NCBI GenBank assembly: GCA_964432465.1
Contig: CAYSNI010000060.1
Coordinates: 1-13,917, forward strand
DNA from: JAHFLQ01 sp964432465
GTDB taxonomy: Bacteria; Patescibacteriota; Minisyncoccia; UBA6257; WO2-44-18
DNA: 13,917 nucleotides
Direction of reading: 5' to 3'
The position numbers were made by a program, and so were the translations under genes. How positions within the stretch are numbered: position 1 is the stretch's first letter; every line of letters begins with the position of its first letter. The notes under the pieces are model-generated. The model was given only the letters and a program-made list of their open reading frames with translations, had not been told where the DNA came from and did not search any database. This document shows, piece by piece, positions 1 through 7,861 of this stretch.

Positions 1-148
1 CAACTGCCTCCTGCTTCTGGCCACTCTTATCATTCCAAACTCGATTCGTCGCCAAAGAGAAACTAGCAACCTGTTGCCCAGACGGAGTAGCCCGTAATAC
101 CGGGTCTGCGGTTAACCTACCCAAGATAAAAACTTTGTTCAGATTCAT
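1..148 (-). CDS. ssb: Single-stranded DNA-binding protein, N-terminal part (cut by window edge)
   Basis: Binds and protects single-stranded DNA in replication, recombination and repair, normally as an oligomer of OB folds. Reading the minus strand from the ATG at 148-146 gives a protein beginning MNLNKVFILGRLTADPVLRA, followed by TPSGQQVASFSLATNRVW and NDKSGQKQEAV. This is the classic start of bacterial SSB: first OB-fold strand 'NKVFILGRLTADP', then 'ASFSLATN'. Only 49 codons are inside the window. It is the fourth gene of the rpoB-rpoC-rpsF-ssb run, and the rpsF-ssb adjacency is the common bacterial order. The start codon lies inside the flanking direct repeat of a mobile-looking element (142-273), which separates it from rpsF by about 140 bases. 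No good Shine-Dalgarno site precedes it (TCTAACGGG directly before ATG). The family call is firm from sequence likeness. Confidence 0.93.
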   Translation of the reverse strand, partial: MNLNKVFILGRLTADPVLRATPSGQQVASFSLATNRVWNDKSGQKQEAV

Positions 149-273
149 CCCGTTAGAAACAGACCGCCCTGGGCGGTCGTAACTCGGCCGTCCGACAACG
201 GCTTTCAGAAAATAGCGTGAAATTTTTAGTTTGATTAGCTTTCATAAATTGATTGTCTCTAACGGGATTCATC
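142..273. repeat. MITE-like element, copy 1 (between rpsF and ssb)
   Basis: The core at 150-265 (116 bp) begins CCGTTAGA and ends TCTAACGG, perfect 8-bp inverted ends that extend to 10 of 11 (CCGTTAGAAAC/GTCTCTAACGG). It is flanked on both sides by the identical 8-bp direct repeat GATTCATC (142-149 and 266-273), as expected of a target-site duplication. Inside, near the left end, is the palindrome GACCGCCCTGGGCGGTC and then a GGCCG block; the rest is AT-rich. In reverse complement the GC-rich half matches copy 2 at 9911-10048. There is no open reading frame, so if mobile it would need a transposase from elsewhere. The left direct repeat contains the ssb ATG. The repeat relationship is directly visible; mobility is inferred. 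Confidence 0.75.
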
Positions 274-288
274 ACCTTAATTTTATTA

Positions 289-702
289 CTATTTAAGGAT
301 TTCTTCTAATTTTTCCGACAAAGCTTCATTACTCAAAATTCGAGAAGTGTTAGCTATGGTCTTTTTTTCCGCTACTGATCCACCCATTGCCTGACGCTCG
401 GACTGCTCTACCACCGGCACTTTTACAGGCGGCGTCAAAATAATAAAGCGCAGTACGTTCGGAGTAAGATTCAACATATCTTTCATTTGTAGAATCACTT
501 CCGGAGCGGCTTTAAAATGGTAGTAACCGAAGAAAGCGGAAGCGTGACGCTTAATCTTATACGCTAACTGAATTGAGGTTACTGGTTTTTGAAAAAAAAC
601 CTCCGCCCCCAATTTGTTCAAAACTCCCATCAGTTCCTTTTCCGCATCAGCGGAGTTGAGTAAGAAGGAAATTTCGTATTCTTTTTTATTTTCGTCGTTC
701 AT
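289..702 (-). CDS. rpsF: 30S ribosomal protein bS6
   Basis: Component of the small ribosomal subunit platform, where it pairs with bS18 near helices 22-23 of 16S rRNA. The 137-residue product begins MNDENKKEYEISFLLNSADA and continues through 'LNKLGAEVFFQKPVTSIQLAYKI' and 'GYYHFKA', then 'LNLTPNVLRFIILTPP' near residues 77-92. This is the beta-alpha-beta-beta-alpha-beta layout of bS6. Residues 93-137 form a lysine- and glutamate-rich tail beyond the usual end of about 95-110 residues, probably disordered then helical. It starts 23 bases after the rpoC stop, with a weak AGGCG about 10 bases before the ATG, and is followed by ssb. An rpsF-ssb pair is normal, but its place directly behind rpoC is less usual. 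Co-transcription with rpoBC is inferred from the small gap. Confidence 0.9.
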   Translation of the reverse strand: MNDENKKEYEISFLLNSADAEKELMGVLNKLGAEVFFQKPVTSIQLAYKIKRHASAFFGYYHFKAAPEVILQMKDMLNLTPNVLRFIILTPPVKVPVVEQSERQAMGGSVAEKKTIANTSRILSNEALSEKLEEILK

Positions 703-725
703 TTTGAGTTTCGCCTAATTTAACA

Positions 726-3700
726 CTATTCTTCATTCTTTGCAACCTCATCAACTGCCTCATCTTTTGCCACTAATCGAGCTTTCGCCCCGGTACCCAC
801 CGGGATCAAGCGACCAATAATAACGCTTTCTTTCAGGCCACGAAGTGTGTCTACCTTACCTTCAAGAGCCGCGCCAATCAATACCCTGGCAGTTTCTTGG
901 AACGAAGCGGAAGAAAGGAAGCTTTCCGTAGAAAGTGCTACTTTCGTAATACCCATTAAAAGCTGGGCGGCTTTCGCCGGAGTTTTACCGGCTTTCTTCA
1001 AAGCGCGGTTCACCTCCAAAAAGCGGGATTTTTCCAATACATCCCCTGGAACAAATTCGCTATCGCCAGCCTCTTTCACCTTCACTCGAGAAAACATCTG
1101 ACGAACGATTACCTCCAGATGCTTATTGTTGATACTGGCGCCTTCTGAACCGTAAATTCTTTGAATTTCACTAATGATGTAGTTTTGGGCCGCCTCCGAA
1201 CCACGAAGCGCGAATAATTCTTTAAGATCCAAATTACCCTCACAGAGCTGCTGGCCCTTTTTAACTTCCTCGCCCTGTTTTACAAACACATCTACCATGC
1301 GAGAAACAATATATTCTTTGTTTTCTTTATTACCCTGAGTAATATTAATCACCTTGGAAAGGCCTCGGTCCTCGATAGAAGCAACAACACCTTCCTCTTC
1401 AGCCAAAAAGGCACGGCCTTTCGGAGGACGGGCTTCAAAGACTTCTTCAACACGCGGCAAGCCGTGAGTAATATCCGAACCAGCCACACCACCAATGTGG
1501 AAAGTTCTCATAGTCAGCTGAGTTCCAGGTTCACCAATAGATTGAGCGGCCACGATACCGACCGCTTCTCCAACCTTGATTGGCTTGTTGTTGCCTAAAT
1601 CATACCCGTAACAAGTGGAGCAAACGCCATACAAAGACTTACAAGAAATTGGAGATTTGATCTTCAAGCTTTCAATGTCAGACTTATTAATCACTTCCGC
1701 GGTGACGCGATCAATAATCTCACCGGCTTTCACAACTACTTTTCCGTCTACTTTCACATCCTCAAGGGCAGTACGAGAGAAGAGACGGGTCGCCATAGTA
1801 GAACCAAACTCCACACCCTCCGCGCGATTGACGATGATACCTTCTTTCGTACCACAATCTTCTTCTTTGATCACTAGGTCTTGTGATACGTCAACCAAGC
1901 GTCGGGTCAGATAACCAGCAGACGCGGTCTTAAGAGCAGTATCGGTGGAACCTTTACGTGCGCCGTGAGTAGAAATGAAATACTCCAATACGCTCAAACC
2001 CTCTTTATAGGAAGATCGGATAGGCAACTCAATAGTTTCACCCTTCGGGTTAGCCACCAAACCTTTCATACCGGCCATCTGTACTGGCTGTGCCCAAGAA
2101 CCACGGGCGCCGGAATCAATAATCTGATATACCGAACTGTCCTTACGGAGAATAGTCGGAACAAGTTTAGCGAGTTCGCCCTTCACCTTATCCCAAACCA
2201 TGATTACTCGGGCGCGACGTTCATTGTCGGTCAAAAGTCCCTGCTGGAACTGGTCGCGAATAATTGCAATTTGTTCTTCCGCTTTCGCGATCATTTCCGC
2301 TTTCTGCGGTGGCGCGATTAGATCGTCCATTCCCCAGGAAATACCCGAGATGGTCGCAAAGTCAAAGCCAACTTTTTTAATCTCGTCAAGATAGTCGCTG
2401 GCCTTTTCTACGCCATAGCGATGAATTACTTCAGCGACAATCTTAGACATTTCTTTCTTGTTCATTACCCGATTCACGAAACCAAAGTCTTCTGGCAAAG
2501 TTTGATTAAAAATAATCCGGCCAATCGTCACCGTGTCCGCTTTCGGCGAGCCAATTTTAATTGGCGCGTTCAAAGCCACGACTTCGTGATGGTAAGCCAT
2601 CATCGCTTCCTCGTTGGTAGCAAAAAGCTTGCCGGCACCCACTGCGTCTTCTTTCAACCCGGTAAGATAGTAGCAACCGAGAACGATATCCTGCGTCGGC
2701 ACGGTGATCGGATCGCCGGTCGCCGGCTTCAAAAGATTACGACTAGCGATCATGATCTCACTCGCCTCTTTCTGCGCCTGCACACCAAGCGGGAGATGGA
2801 CGGCCATCTGGTCACCATCAAAGTCAGCGTTAAAGGCGGGGCAGACCATTGGCGGAATGCGAATCGCCAAATCTTCGGTTAATACCGGCTGGAATGCCTG
2901 AACGCCAAGGCGGTGCAAAGTCGGAGCGCGATTCAAAAGTACTTTCCGGTTAGTAATCACCTCCTCAAGAATTGCCCAAATTTCAGACGGAGCTTGATCA
3001 ATCAAGCGGTTAGCATTACGGATGTTGTAGGCCAAACCGCGCTCGATAACCTTGTTGATCACGAACGGCTTAAAAAGTTCCAGCGCCATCTTTTTCGGCA
3101 AGCCGCATTGACCTAATTTCAAATCTGGACCGATCACGATTACGGAACGAGCAGAGTAGTCTACGCGCTTACCGAGTAAGTTTTGACGGAATCGTCCCTG
3201 CTTACCTTTCAACATGTCCGCAAGTGAGCGGAGTGGGCGACGCTGGCTAGATAATTGCTGTACGCCGAAACGAGCAGAGTTGTCGATCAAGGCGTCCACG
3301 GCCTCCTGCAACATACGTTTTTCATTGACCACAATCACATCCGGAGCCTTTAATTCCATCAATTTCTTCAAACGATTGTTGCGGTTGATGACCCGGCGGT
3401 ACAGGTCGTTAAGATCGGAGGTCGCATAACGGCCTCCATCCAAAGCCACCATTGGCCGAAGATCCGGCGGCAATACCGGCAGTACGGTCATCACCATCCA
3501 TTCCGGCTTAATTTTGCTCTTGTACAAGGAGGTCGCAAGTTTCAACCGGCGAAGCAACAACTTTTCTTTCATCGGATCCTTAGTAGTCTCTAATTCTTTT
3601 TCCAGATCCTTCACCAGATGCTTTAAATCCAAAGCAGCCAAAATCCGTTGGATCGCCTCCGCGCCCGTGCTCGCGTCAAATACATCGGCAAAACGCTTGG

Positions 3701-4289
3701 ACAGATTGAAATACTCGGCATCATTCAAAATCTGGCCGACTTCCAAAGAATTTAATTCCTTTTTAGCGGCCGACAATCCCTGCCGAAGCTCATCCGTCTT
3801 GACCCCCTCCTTTCGGGCAGTTTTTTTCCGAACGGCGAATTCCTGCTCCAATTCTCCAAGGACTCGCTTTTTATTGGCCTCGTTAACGCCCGTAACAATG
3901 TAAGAAGCGTAATAAATAACTTTCTCAAGCTTTCCGAGCGGCACGTCCAAAAGAACACCAATCTTAGATGGGACGTTTTTAAAGAACCAGATATGAGCAA
4001 CTGGTGTAGCCAAAGAAATATGGGCCATGCGATCACGTCGCACGATTGCGCGGGTAACTTCTACGCCGCATTTATCACAAGTTACACCTTTGTAGCGAAT
4101 ACGGCGATATTTACCGCAGTAGCATTCCCAATCTTTAGTCGGACCGAAAATACGTTCGGAAAAAAGCCCGTCCTTTTCCGGACGCTGAGTGCGATAGTTA
4201 ATCGTTTCTGGCTTAATTACTTCACCATAAGACCAGCGGAGAATGTCTTCCGGGGAAGCGAGCTTTAATCTAATTGCGTCGAAATTCAT
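726..4289 (-). CDS. rpoC: DNA-directed RNA polymerase subunit beta'
   Basis: Largest subunit of RNA polymerase (1187 residues); it forms the clamp and holds the active-site magnesium. Visible landmarks are: zinc site 1 with C56, C58, C71 and C74 ('CYCGKYRRIRYKGVTCDKCG'); the lid/rudder area 'RRPLRSLADMLKGKQGRFRQ' near 350-369; the catalytic loop NADFDGDQM with Asp489, Asp491 and Asp493; the bridge-helix and trigger-loop region around 763-805 ('EGLSVLEYFISTHGARKGS'); and zinc site 2 with C812, C883, C890 and C893. The C-terminal part has 'GEAVGIVAAQSIGEPGTQLT', 'MRTFHIGG' and 'LMGITKVALSTESFLSSASF', which are family signatures. No large lineage-specific insertion is obvious. It starts 9 bases after the rpoB stop, so the two are almost certainly co-transcribed. 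No Shine-Dalgarno sequence precedes the ATG, which suggests translational coupling to rpoB. Confidence 0.98.
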   Translation of the reverse strand: MNFDAIRLKLASPEDILRWSYGEVIKPETINYRTQRPEKDGLFSERIFGPTKDWECYCGKYRRIRYKGVTCDKCGVEVTRAIVRRDRMAHISLATPVAHIWFFKNVPSKIGVLLDVPLGKLEKVIYYASYIVTGVNEANKKRVLGELEQEFAVRKKTARKEGVKTDELRQGLSAAKKELNSLEVGQILNDAEYFNLSKRFADVFDASTGAEAIQRILAALDLKHLVKDLEKELETTKDPMKEKLLLRRLKLATSLYKSKIKPEWMVMTVLPVLPPDLRPMVALDGGRYATSDLNDLYRRVINRNNRLKKLMELKAPDVIVVNEKRMLQEAVDALIDNSARFGVQQLSSQRRPLRSLADMLKGKQGRFRQNLLGKRVDYSARSVIVIGPDLKLGQCGLPKKMALELFKPFVINKVIERGLAYNIRNANRLIDQAPSEIWAILEEVITNRKVLLNRAPTLHRLGVQAFQPVLTEDLAIRIPPMVCPAFNADFDGDQMAVHLPLGVQAQKEASEIMIASRNLLKPATGDPITVPTQDIVLGCYYLTGLKEDAVGAGKLFATNEEAMMAYHHEVVALNAPIKIGSPKADTVTIGRIIFNQTLPEDFGFVNRVMNKKEMSKIVAEVIHRYGVEKASDYLDEIKKVGFDFATISGISWGMDDLIAPPQKAEMIAKAEEQIAIIRDQFQQGLLTDNERRARVIMVWDKVKGELAKLVPTILRKDSSVYQIIDSGARGSWAQPVQMAGMKGLVANPKGETIELPIRSSYKEGLSVLEYFISTHGARKGSTDTALKTASAGYLTRRLVDVSQDLVIKEEDCGTKEGIIVNRAEGVEFGSTMATRLFSRTALEDVKVDGKVVVKAGEIIDRVTAEVINKSDIESLKIKSPISCKSLYGVCSTCYGYDLGNNKPIKVGEAVGIVAAQSIGEPGTQLTMRTFHIGGVAGSDITHGLPRVEEVFEARPPKGRAFLAEEEGVVASIEDRGLSKVINITQGNKENKEYIVSRMVDVFVKQGEEVKKGQQLCEGNLDLKELFALRGSEAAQNYIISEIQRIYGSEGASINNKHLEVIVRQMFSRVKVKEAGDSEFVPGDVLEKSRFLEVNRALKKAGKTPAKAAQLLMGITKVALSTESFLSSASFQETARVLIGAALEGKVDTLRGLKESVIIGRLIPVGTGAKARLVAKDEAVDEVAKNEE

Positions 4290-4298
4290 ATTAGTATT

Positions 4299-7200
4299 TT
4301 ATTGATTTTCTTCCATTTTTCGTCCGCCTTTTTTGTCGAGATCCGCGCCGACAAGCTCCACGTTCAAGCCAAGCGCCTTCAACTCACTGACCAACACGTT
4401 GAAAGAAGCGGGAATGTTCGGGGCTTTAATCTCGCCGCCTCTGATGATTGCTTCATATACCGCTGAACGCCCCACCACGTCGTCCGATTTCACCGTCAAC
4501 ATTTCCTGCAAAGTGTGCGCGGCACCGTAGCCTTCCAAGGCCCAGACTTCCATCTCGCCAAAACGCTGGCCACCAAACTGCGCTTTACCGCCGAGTGGCT
4601 GCTGGGTGATTAAGGAATAAGGACCAATGGAACGCATGTGAATCTTGTCTTCCACTAAGTGGTTTAACTTCAACATGTACATCACGCCAACCATAACCGG
4701 CTGAGCAAACTGCTTGCCAGTGCGGCCGTCATAAAGTGGCACCTTGCCAGTCGTTGGCAAACCGGCCTTAGTTAATTCTTCTCTAATCTGATCCTCAGTT
4801 GCCCCGGCAAGCACCGGAGTGATTGCCCGATAACCAAGTTTTTTTGCCGCCCAACCCAAATGCACCTCCAGAATTTGACCGAGGTTCATACGAGAAGCTA
4901 CGCCGAGTGGATTCAAAACTACATCTACCGGAGTACCATCTTCCAAATAAGGCATGTCTTCTACCGGACGAACCTGAGAAATAACACCCTTGTTGCCGTG
5001 ACGGCCGGCGAGCTTGTCACCCGCTCGTACTTTGCGAAGCTGAGCAATCTCTACCTGGATACGTTTGATGATGCCCGGTTCCAACTTGTCGCCGCGCTCG
5101 CGGGAGAAAATCTTAATACCGATAACTCGGCCATTCTTGCCGTGTGGCACGGTAACAGAAGAATCTTTCACGTCGCGGGCCTTCTCACCGAAGATAGCGC
5201 GAAGCAAACGCTCTTCCGAGGTCAGCTCGCTTTCTCCTTTCGGAGAAATTTTACCTACTAAAATGTCGCCGGATTTTACTTCAGCGCCGATACGCACGAT
5301 ACCCTCCTCGTCGAGATTTTTTAATTTTTCTTCGGAAACGTTCGGAATATCTGGAGTAGTAATTTCCGGACCAAGTTTTGTATCTCGAACATCGCAATAG
5401 TAATCTTCAATATGGATTGAGGTAAAATTGTCATTCTCCACTACCCTTTCAGAAAGCACGATCGCGTCCTCAAAATTGGAACCTTCAAAGGACAAGAAGG
5501 CTACAACGAGATTCTGGCCGAGCGCGAGCACCCCGTTTTCAGTAGACGGACCGTCCGCCAAAACTTGGCCCTTCTTTACTTTGTCACCCTTATTCACTAA
5601 CGGTCGCTGGGAAATGCAAGTAAATTGGTTAGAACGTTTGAATTTGTTTAAGGGATATTCAATCTTATCACCGTCTTTTGTTTTTAAGACGATATGCTTG
5701 GCGTCCACGGCATCGATCGTGCCCTCTTTCGTGGCCAAAACTAAATGGCCGGAATCGTAGGCCGCTTTATCCTCCATGCCGGTACTCACGAATGGCGCGC
5801 TGGACTTAACCGAAACCACAGCTTGACGTTGCATGTTCGAACCCATCAAAGCGCGATTCGCGTCGTCGTGTTCCAAGAATGGAATCAACGAAGTGGCGAC
5901 GGATACCGTCTGGTTCGGGGCGACATCTATCAGATGCACTTCTAATTTCAAGCAGGTACCTGGCTCACCATTAATGCGCGCTTCAATTATTTCTCCAATC
6001 AACTCACCTTTCTCATCAAAAGGCACGCCGGCATGCGCGATATTGCGACGCTCTTCTTCTAGGGCGTTTAGCCAGACAATTTCATCGGTAATTTTCCCCT
6101 TCTTTACCACCGCGTAAGGAGTTTCAATAAAACCAAGATCATTAATTCTAGCGTAGCTCGCCAAATGATTTACTAAACCAATATTAGCGCCTTCCGGAGT
6201 TTCAATCGGACAGATCCGGCCGTAGTGAGAGTGATGCACGTCACGGACTTCAAAACCGGCGCGCTCACGAGTCAAACCGCCAGGACCCATCGCGGACAAG
6301 CGACGCTTGTGCTCCAATTCAGCCAGCGGATTCACCTGGTCCATAAATTGAGAAAGCTGAGAGGAAGAGAAGAACTCTTTCACCGCGGACATAAGCGGAC
6401 GAGCATTGATCAACTGCACTGGAGTTAAAGTATTCGGTTCAAGCGTGGACATCCGGTCCTGCACGATACGCCGCATGCGGGCCAAGCCCAGGCGGAATTT
6501 ATTTTGCAAAAGTTCACCAACCGCGCGAACGCGGCGATTACCCAAGTGGTCAATGTCGTCTGGCTCCACGTTCTGACTATTATTCATCCGGATCACTTCT
6601 TTAACAATTGCAATAAGGTCAGCAAGCTCGAGCAGACGTGATTCGCTCTTAATACCCGCGGCGCCCAAGCGTTGATTGAACTGATAACGGCCGACCGCGG
6701 AAAGATCATAACGATCGAGGCGCTGAAACATGGCGTCAATTAAGCTGGAGGCGTTTTCCACTGTGGCAAGATCACCCGGACGAATACGCTTATAAATTTC
6801 AATGTATGATTCATCTTTATTTTTCGCGGCGTCTTTCTTCAAAGTAGCAGCAATATATTTCGTCTCGCCAGTATCTACATCGGCGAAAGTTTTGGTGATA
6901 TCCTCATTTTCGGTCATGCCAAAAATACGAATAAGATCAGAGATTGGCGCTTTACGCTTGCGATCAATCTTCACGCTGATGACACCATCCGGATCAGTTT
7001 CCAACTCGAGCCAAGCGCCGCGATTCGGAATTACTTTCGCGCCGAAAAATTTTCGTCCGCGATACAGATTGGCGGTGAAATACGCGCCCGAGGAACGGAT
7101 CAGCTGTGGAACAACAACGCGCTCAACGCCGTTGATGATAAAAGTACCGCGAGGAGTCATCACCGGAAAATCACCAAAATACACCTCCTGCTCCTTGGTG

Positions 7201-7499
7201 TCTTTGGTTTTGTTATTAATTAATTTTAATTTGACGCGAAGCGGCGCTTCAAAAGTAAGGTCCTTATATTTCGCGTAGGCTTCATCGTATTTCGGTTCGT
7301 CAAAATAGGAATCGATGAATTTTAATTCAATATCCTTGCCCGCGTAGTCTTTCATCGGGAAGGTTTCTTCAAAAAGATCAGAGAGTCCGCCCTTTAGAAA
7401 CCAGCTGTAGGACTGGGTTTGAATTTCGACTAAATTTGGTTGCGCGACTAGCGCCCCAGGATGACGGGAAAAAAATTTGGTGGGTAATTTATTAATCAT
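4299..7499 (-). CDS. rpoB: DNA-directed RNA polymerase subunit beta
   Basis: Second large subunit of RNA polymerase, forming the other jaw of the active-site cleft. The start chosen is the ATG at 7499-7497 (product MINKLPTKFFSRHPGALVAQ and on, 1066 residues). The longer open frame reaching 7697 begins at a TTG that is part of the -35 box, so its first 66 codons include promoter and leader sequence. Landmarks: 'PNLVEIQTQSYSWFL' (21-35); the rifampicin-pocket region 'SQLSQFMDQVNPLAELEHKRR' with neighbours (380-409); 'RICPIETPEGANIGLVNHLA' (428-447); 'MGSNMQRQAV'; 'SFEGSNFEDAIVLSERV' (670-686); 'RAGDKLAGRHGNKGVISQVRP' area (825-845); and the C-terminal 'GGKAQFGGQRFGEMEVWALE' (970-989), which contacts beta'. 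It is shorter than the E. coli protein (about 1340), as in many bacteria without lineage insertions. rpoC follows after 9 bases. Confidence 0.97.
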   Translation of the reverse strand: MINKLPTKFFSRHPGALVAQPNLVEIQTQSYSWFLKGGLSDLFEETFPMKDYAGKDIELKFIDSYFDEPKYDEAYAKYKDLTFEAPLRVKLKLINNKTKDTKEQEVYFGDFPVMTPRGTFIINGVERVVVPQLIRSSGAYFTANLYRGRKFFGAKVIPNRGAWLELETDPDGVISVKIDRKRKAPISDLIRIFGMTENEDITKTFADVDTGETKYIAATLKKDAAKNKDESYIEIYKRIRPGDLATVENASSLIDAMFQRLDRYDLSAVGRYQFNQRLGAAGIKSESRLLELADLIAIVKEVIRMNNSQNVEPDDIDHLGNRRVRAVGELLQNKFRLGLARMRRIVQDRMSTLEPNTLTPVQLINARPLMSAVKEFFSSSQLSQFMDQVNPLAELEHKRRLSAMGPGGLTRERAGFEVRDVHHSHYGRICPIETPEGANIGLVNHLASYARINDLGFIETPYAVVKKGKITDEIVWLNALEEERRNIAHAGVPFDEKGELIGEIIEARINGEPGTCLKLEVHLIDVAPNQTVSVATSLIPFLEHDDANRALMGSNMQRQAVVSVKSSAPFVSTGMEDKAAYDSGHLVLATKEGTIDAVDAKHIVLKTKDGDKIEYPLNKFKRSNQFTCISQRPLVNKGDKVKKGQVLADGPSTENGVLALGQNLVVAFLSFEGSNFEDAIVLSERVVENDNFTSIHIEDYYCDVRDTKLGPEITTPDIPNVSEEKLKNLDEEGIVRIGAEVKSGDILVGKISPKGESELTSEERLLRAIFGEKARDVKDSSVTVPHGKNGRVIGIKIFSRERGDKLEPGIIKRIQVEIAQLRKVRAGDKLAGRHGNKGVISQVRPVEDMPYLEDGTPVDVVLNPLGVASRMNLGQILEVHLGWAAKKLGYRAITPVLAGATEDQIREELTKAGLPTTGKVPLYDGRTGKQFAQPVMVGVMYMLKLNHLVEDKIHMRSIGPYSLITQQPLGGKAQFGGQRFGEMEVWALEGYGAAHTLQEMLTVKSDDVVGRSAVYEAIIRGGEIKAPNIPASFNVLVSELKALGLNVELVGADLDKKGGRKMEENQ

Positions 7500-7661
7500 T
7501 CGGCCGAAATGATTTGTGTTTTTTATAATATTTTTCTTTTTCCTCCACCACCAGATGTCGATATTCCGGAAAAAGAATTGCTTCTCGTGGATCGAATGAC
7601 ACGAAATGTGACAAAAACCTAAATTCCGTTTTTTAAAACGGAATGGATAAGGTTTTAAGTT
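7500..7661 (-). promoter_or_regulatory. rpoB leader (5' untranslated region) with a perfect 10-bp hairpin
   Basis: If transcription starts about 7 bases past the -10 box (near 7661), rpoB has a leader of about 160 nt. At 7623-7644 it carries the perfect inverted repeat ATTCCGTTTT-TT-AAAACGGAAT (plus strand), which would form a hairpin close to the RNA 5' end. It is followed on the RNA by UUUAGGUUUUUG, too interrupted to be a convincing terminator. A GGAGG (plus-strand CCTCC at 7542-7546) lies about 43 bases before the chosen ATG, too far to act as its ribosome site. Attenuation or stability control is possible but not shown. Confidence 0.5.
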
Positions 7662-7667
7662 ATCTAG

Positions 7668-7697
7668 AGTATATGCTGCTCCGCCTATTTTTGTCAA
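7668..7697 (-). promoter_or_regulatory. Sigma70-type promoter of the rpoB-rpoC-rpsF-ssb unit
   Basis: On the minus strand, a perfect -35 TTGACA (7697-7692) is followed after 18 bases by TATACT (7673-7668), a 5-of-6 match to TATAAT. The direct repeat CTCTTGACA occurs twice, with the second TTGACA at 7714-7709, so the upstream region is doubled. The site lies between the mltG terminator and rpoB, where a promoter is expected. It also shows that the rpoB reading frame upstream of 7499 is not translated sequence. Confidence 0.8.
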
Positions 7698-7735
7698 GAG
7701 GCGGGTCGTGTCAAGAGCAGTTATCCACCGATTTT

Positions 7736-7861
7736 GGTTCTATTTGAGCTTATTTCCATAGTCAGGAAGTGATCGGGCGTCCTTACTCGACGCCTTTCAA
7801 CGCAACACCCGACCTACTTGCCTGGTGGGGATATCTCCACTTGACTCAACTTGCTGAAACC
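7736..7861. ncRNA. Candidate structured RNA between mltG and rpoB (strand unresolved)
   Basis: This stretch has no plausible gene but folds unusually well by eye. Outer stem: GGTTC (7736-7740) with GAAACC (7856-7861, one bulge), then TTGAG (7744-7748) with CTCAA (7845-7849). Middle stem: CAGGAAGTGATCG (7763-7775) with 7810-7824, interrupted only by single bulges and one G-U or A-C position. It is capped by the hairpin GGCGTC (7776-7781)/GACGCC (7789-7794). Side hairpin: GTGGGGATATCTCCAC (7825-7840). On the minus strand the middle stem pairs fully, by a G-U; on the plus strand the side hairpin does. It lies next to the hairpin terminator at 7862-7889, which could serve a plus-strand RNA only weakly. 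It matches no RNA family I recognise (not tRNA, tmRNA, SRP RNA, RNase P RNA or obvious 6S). Confidence 0.35.

Noticed and set aside
160..178. GACCGCCCTGGGCGGTC as a terminator between rpsF and ssb
   Set aside because: No T tract on either side, and it is part of a repeat shared with 9911-10048.
847..7278. Many plus-strand open frames opposite rpoC and rpoB
   Set aside because: The minus-strand frames are full-length, well-conserved genes; the antisense frames are low-complexity shadows.
7623..7644. Leader hairpin as an rpoB attenuator
   Set aside because: The stem is AT-rich at its inner half and the following U run is broken, so termination there is not supported; kept only as a leader feature.
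7721..7729. TTATCCACC, one base from a DnaA box (TTATCCACA)
   Set aside because: Single site with no cluster, no dnaA/dnaN and no AT-rich unwinding region nearby; not enough for an origin or DnaA regulation.
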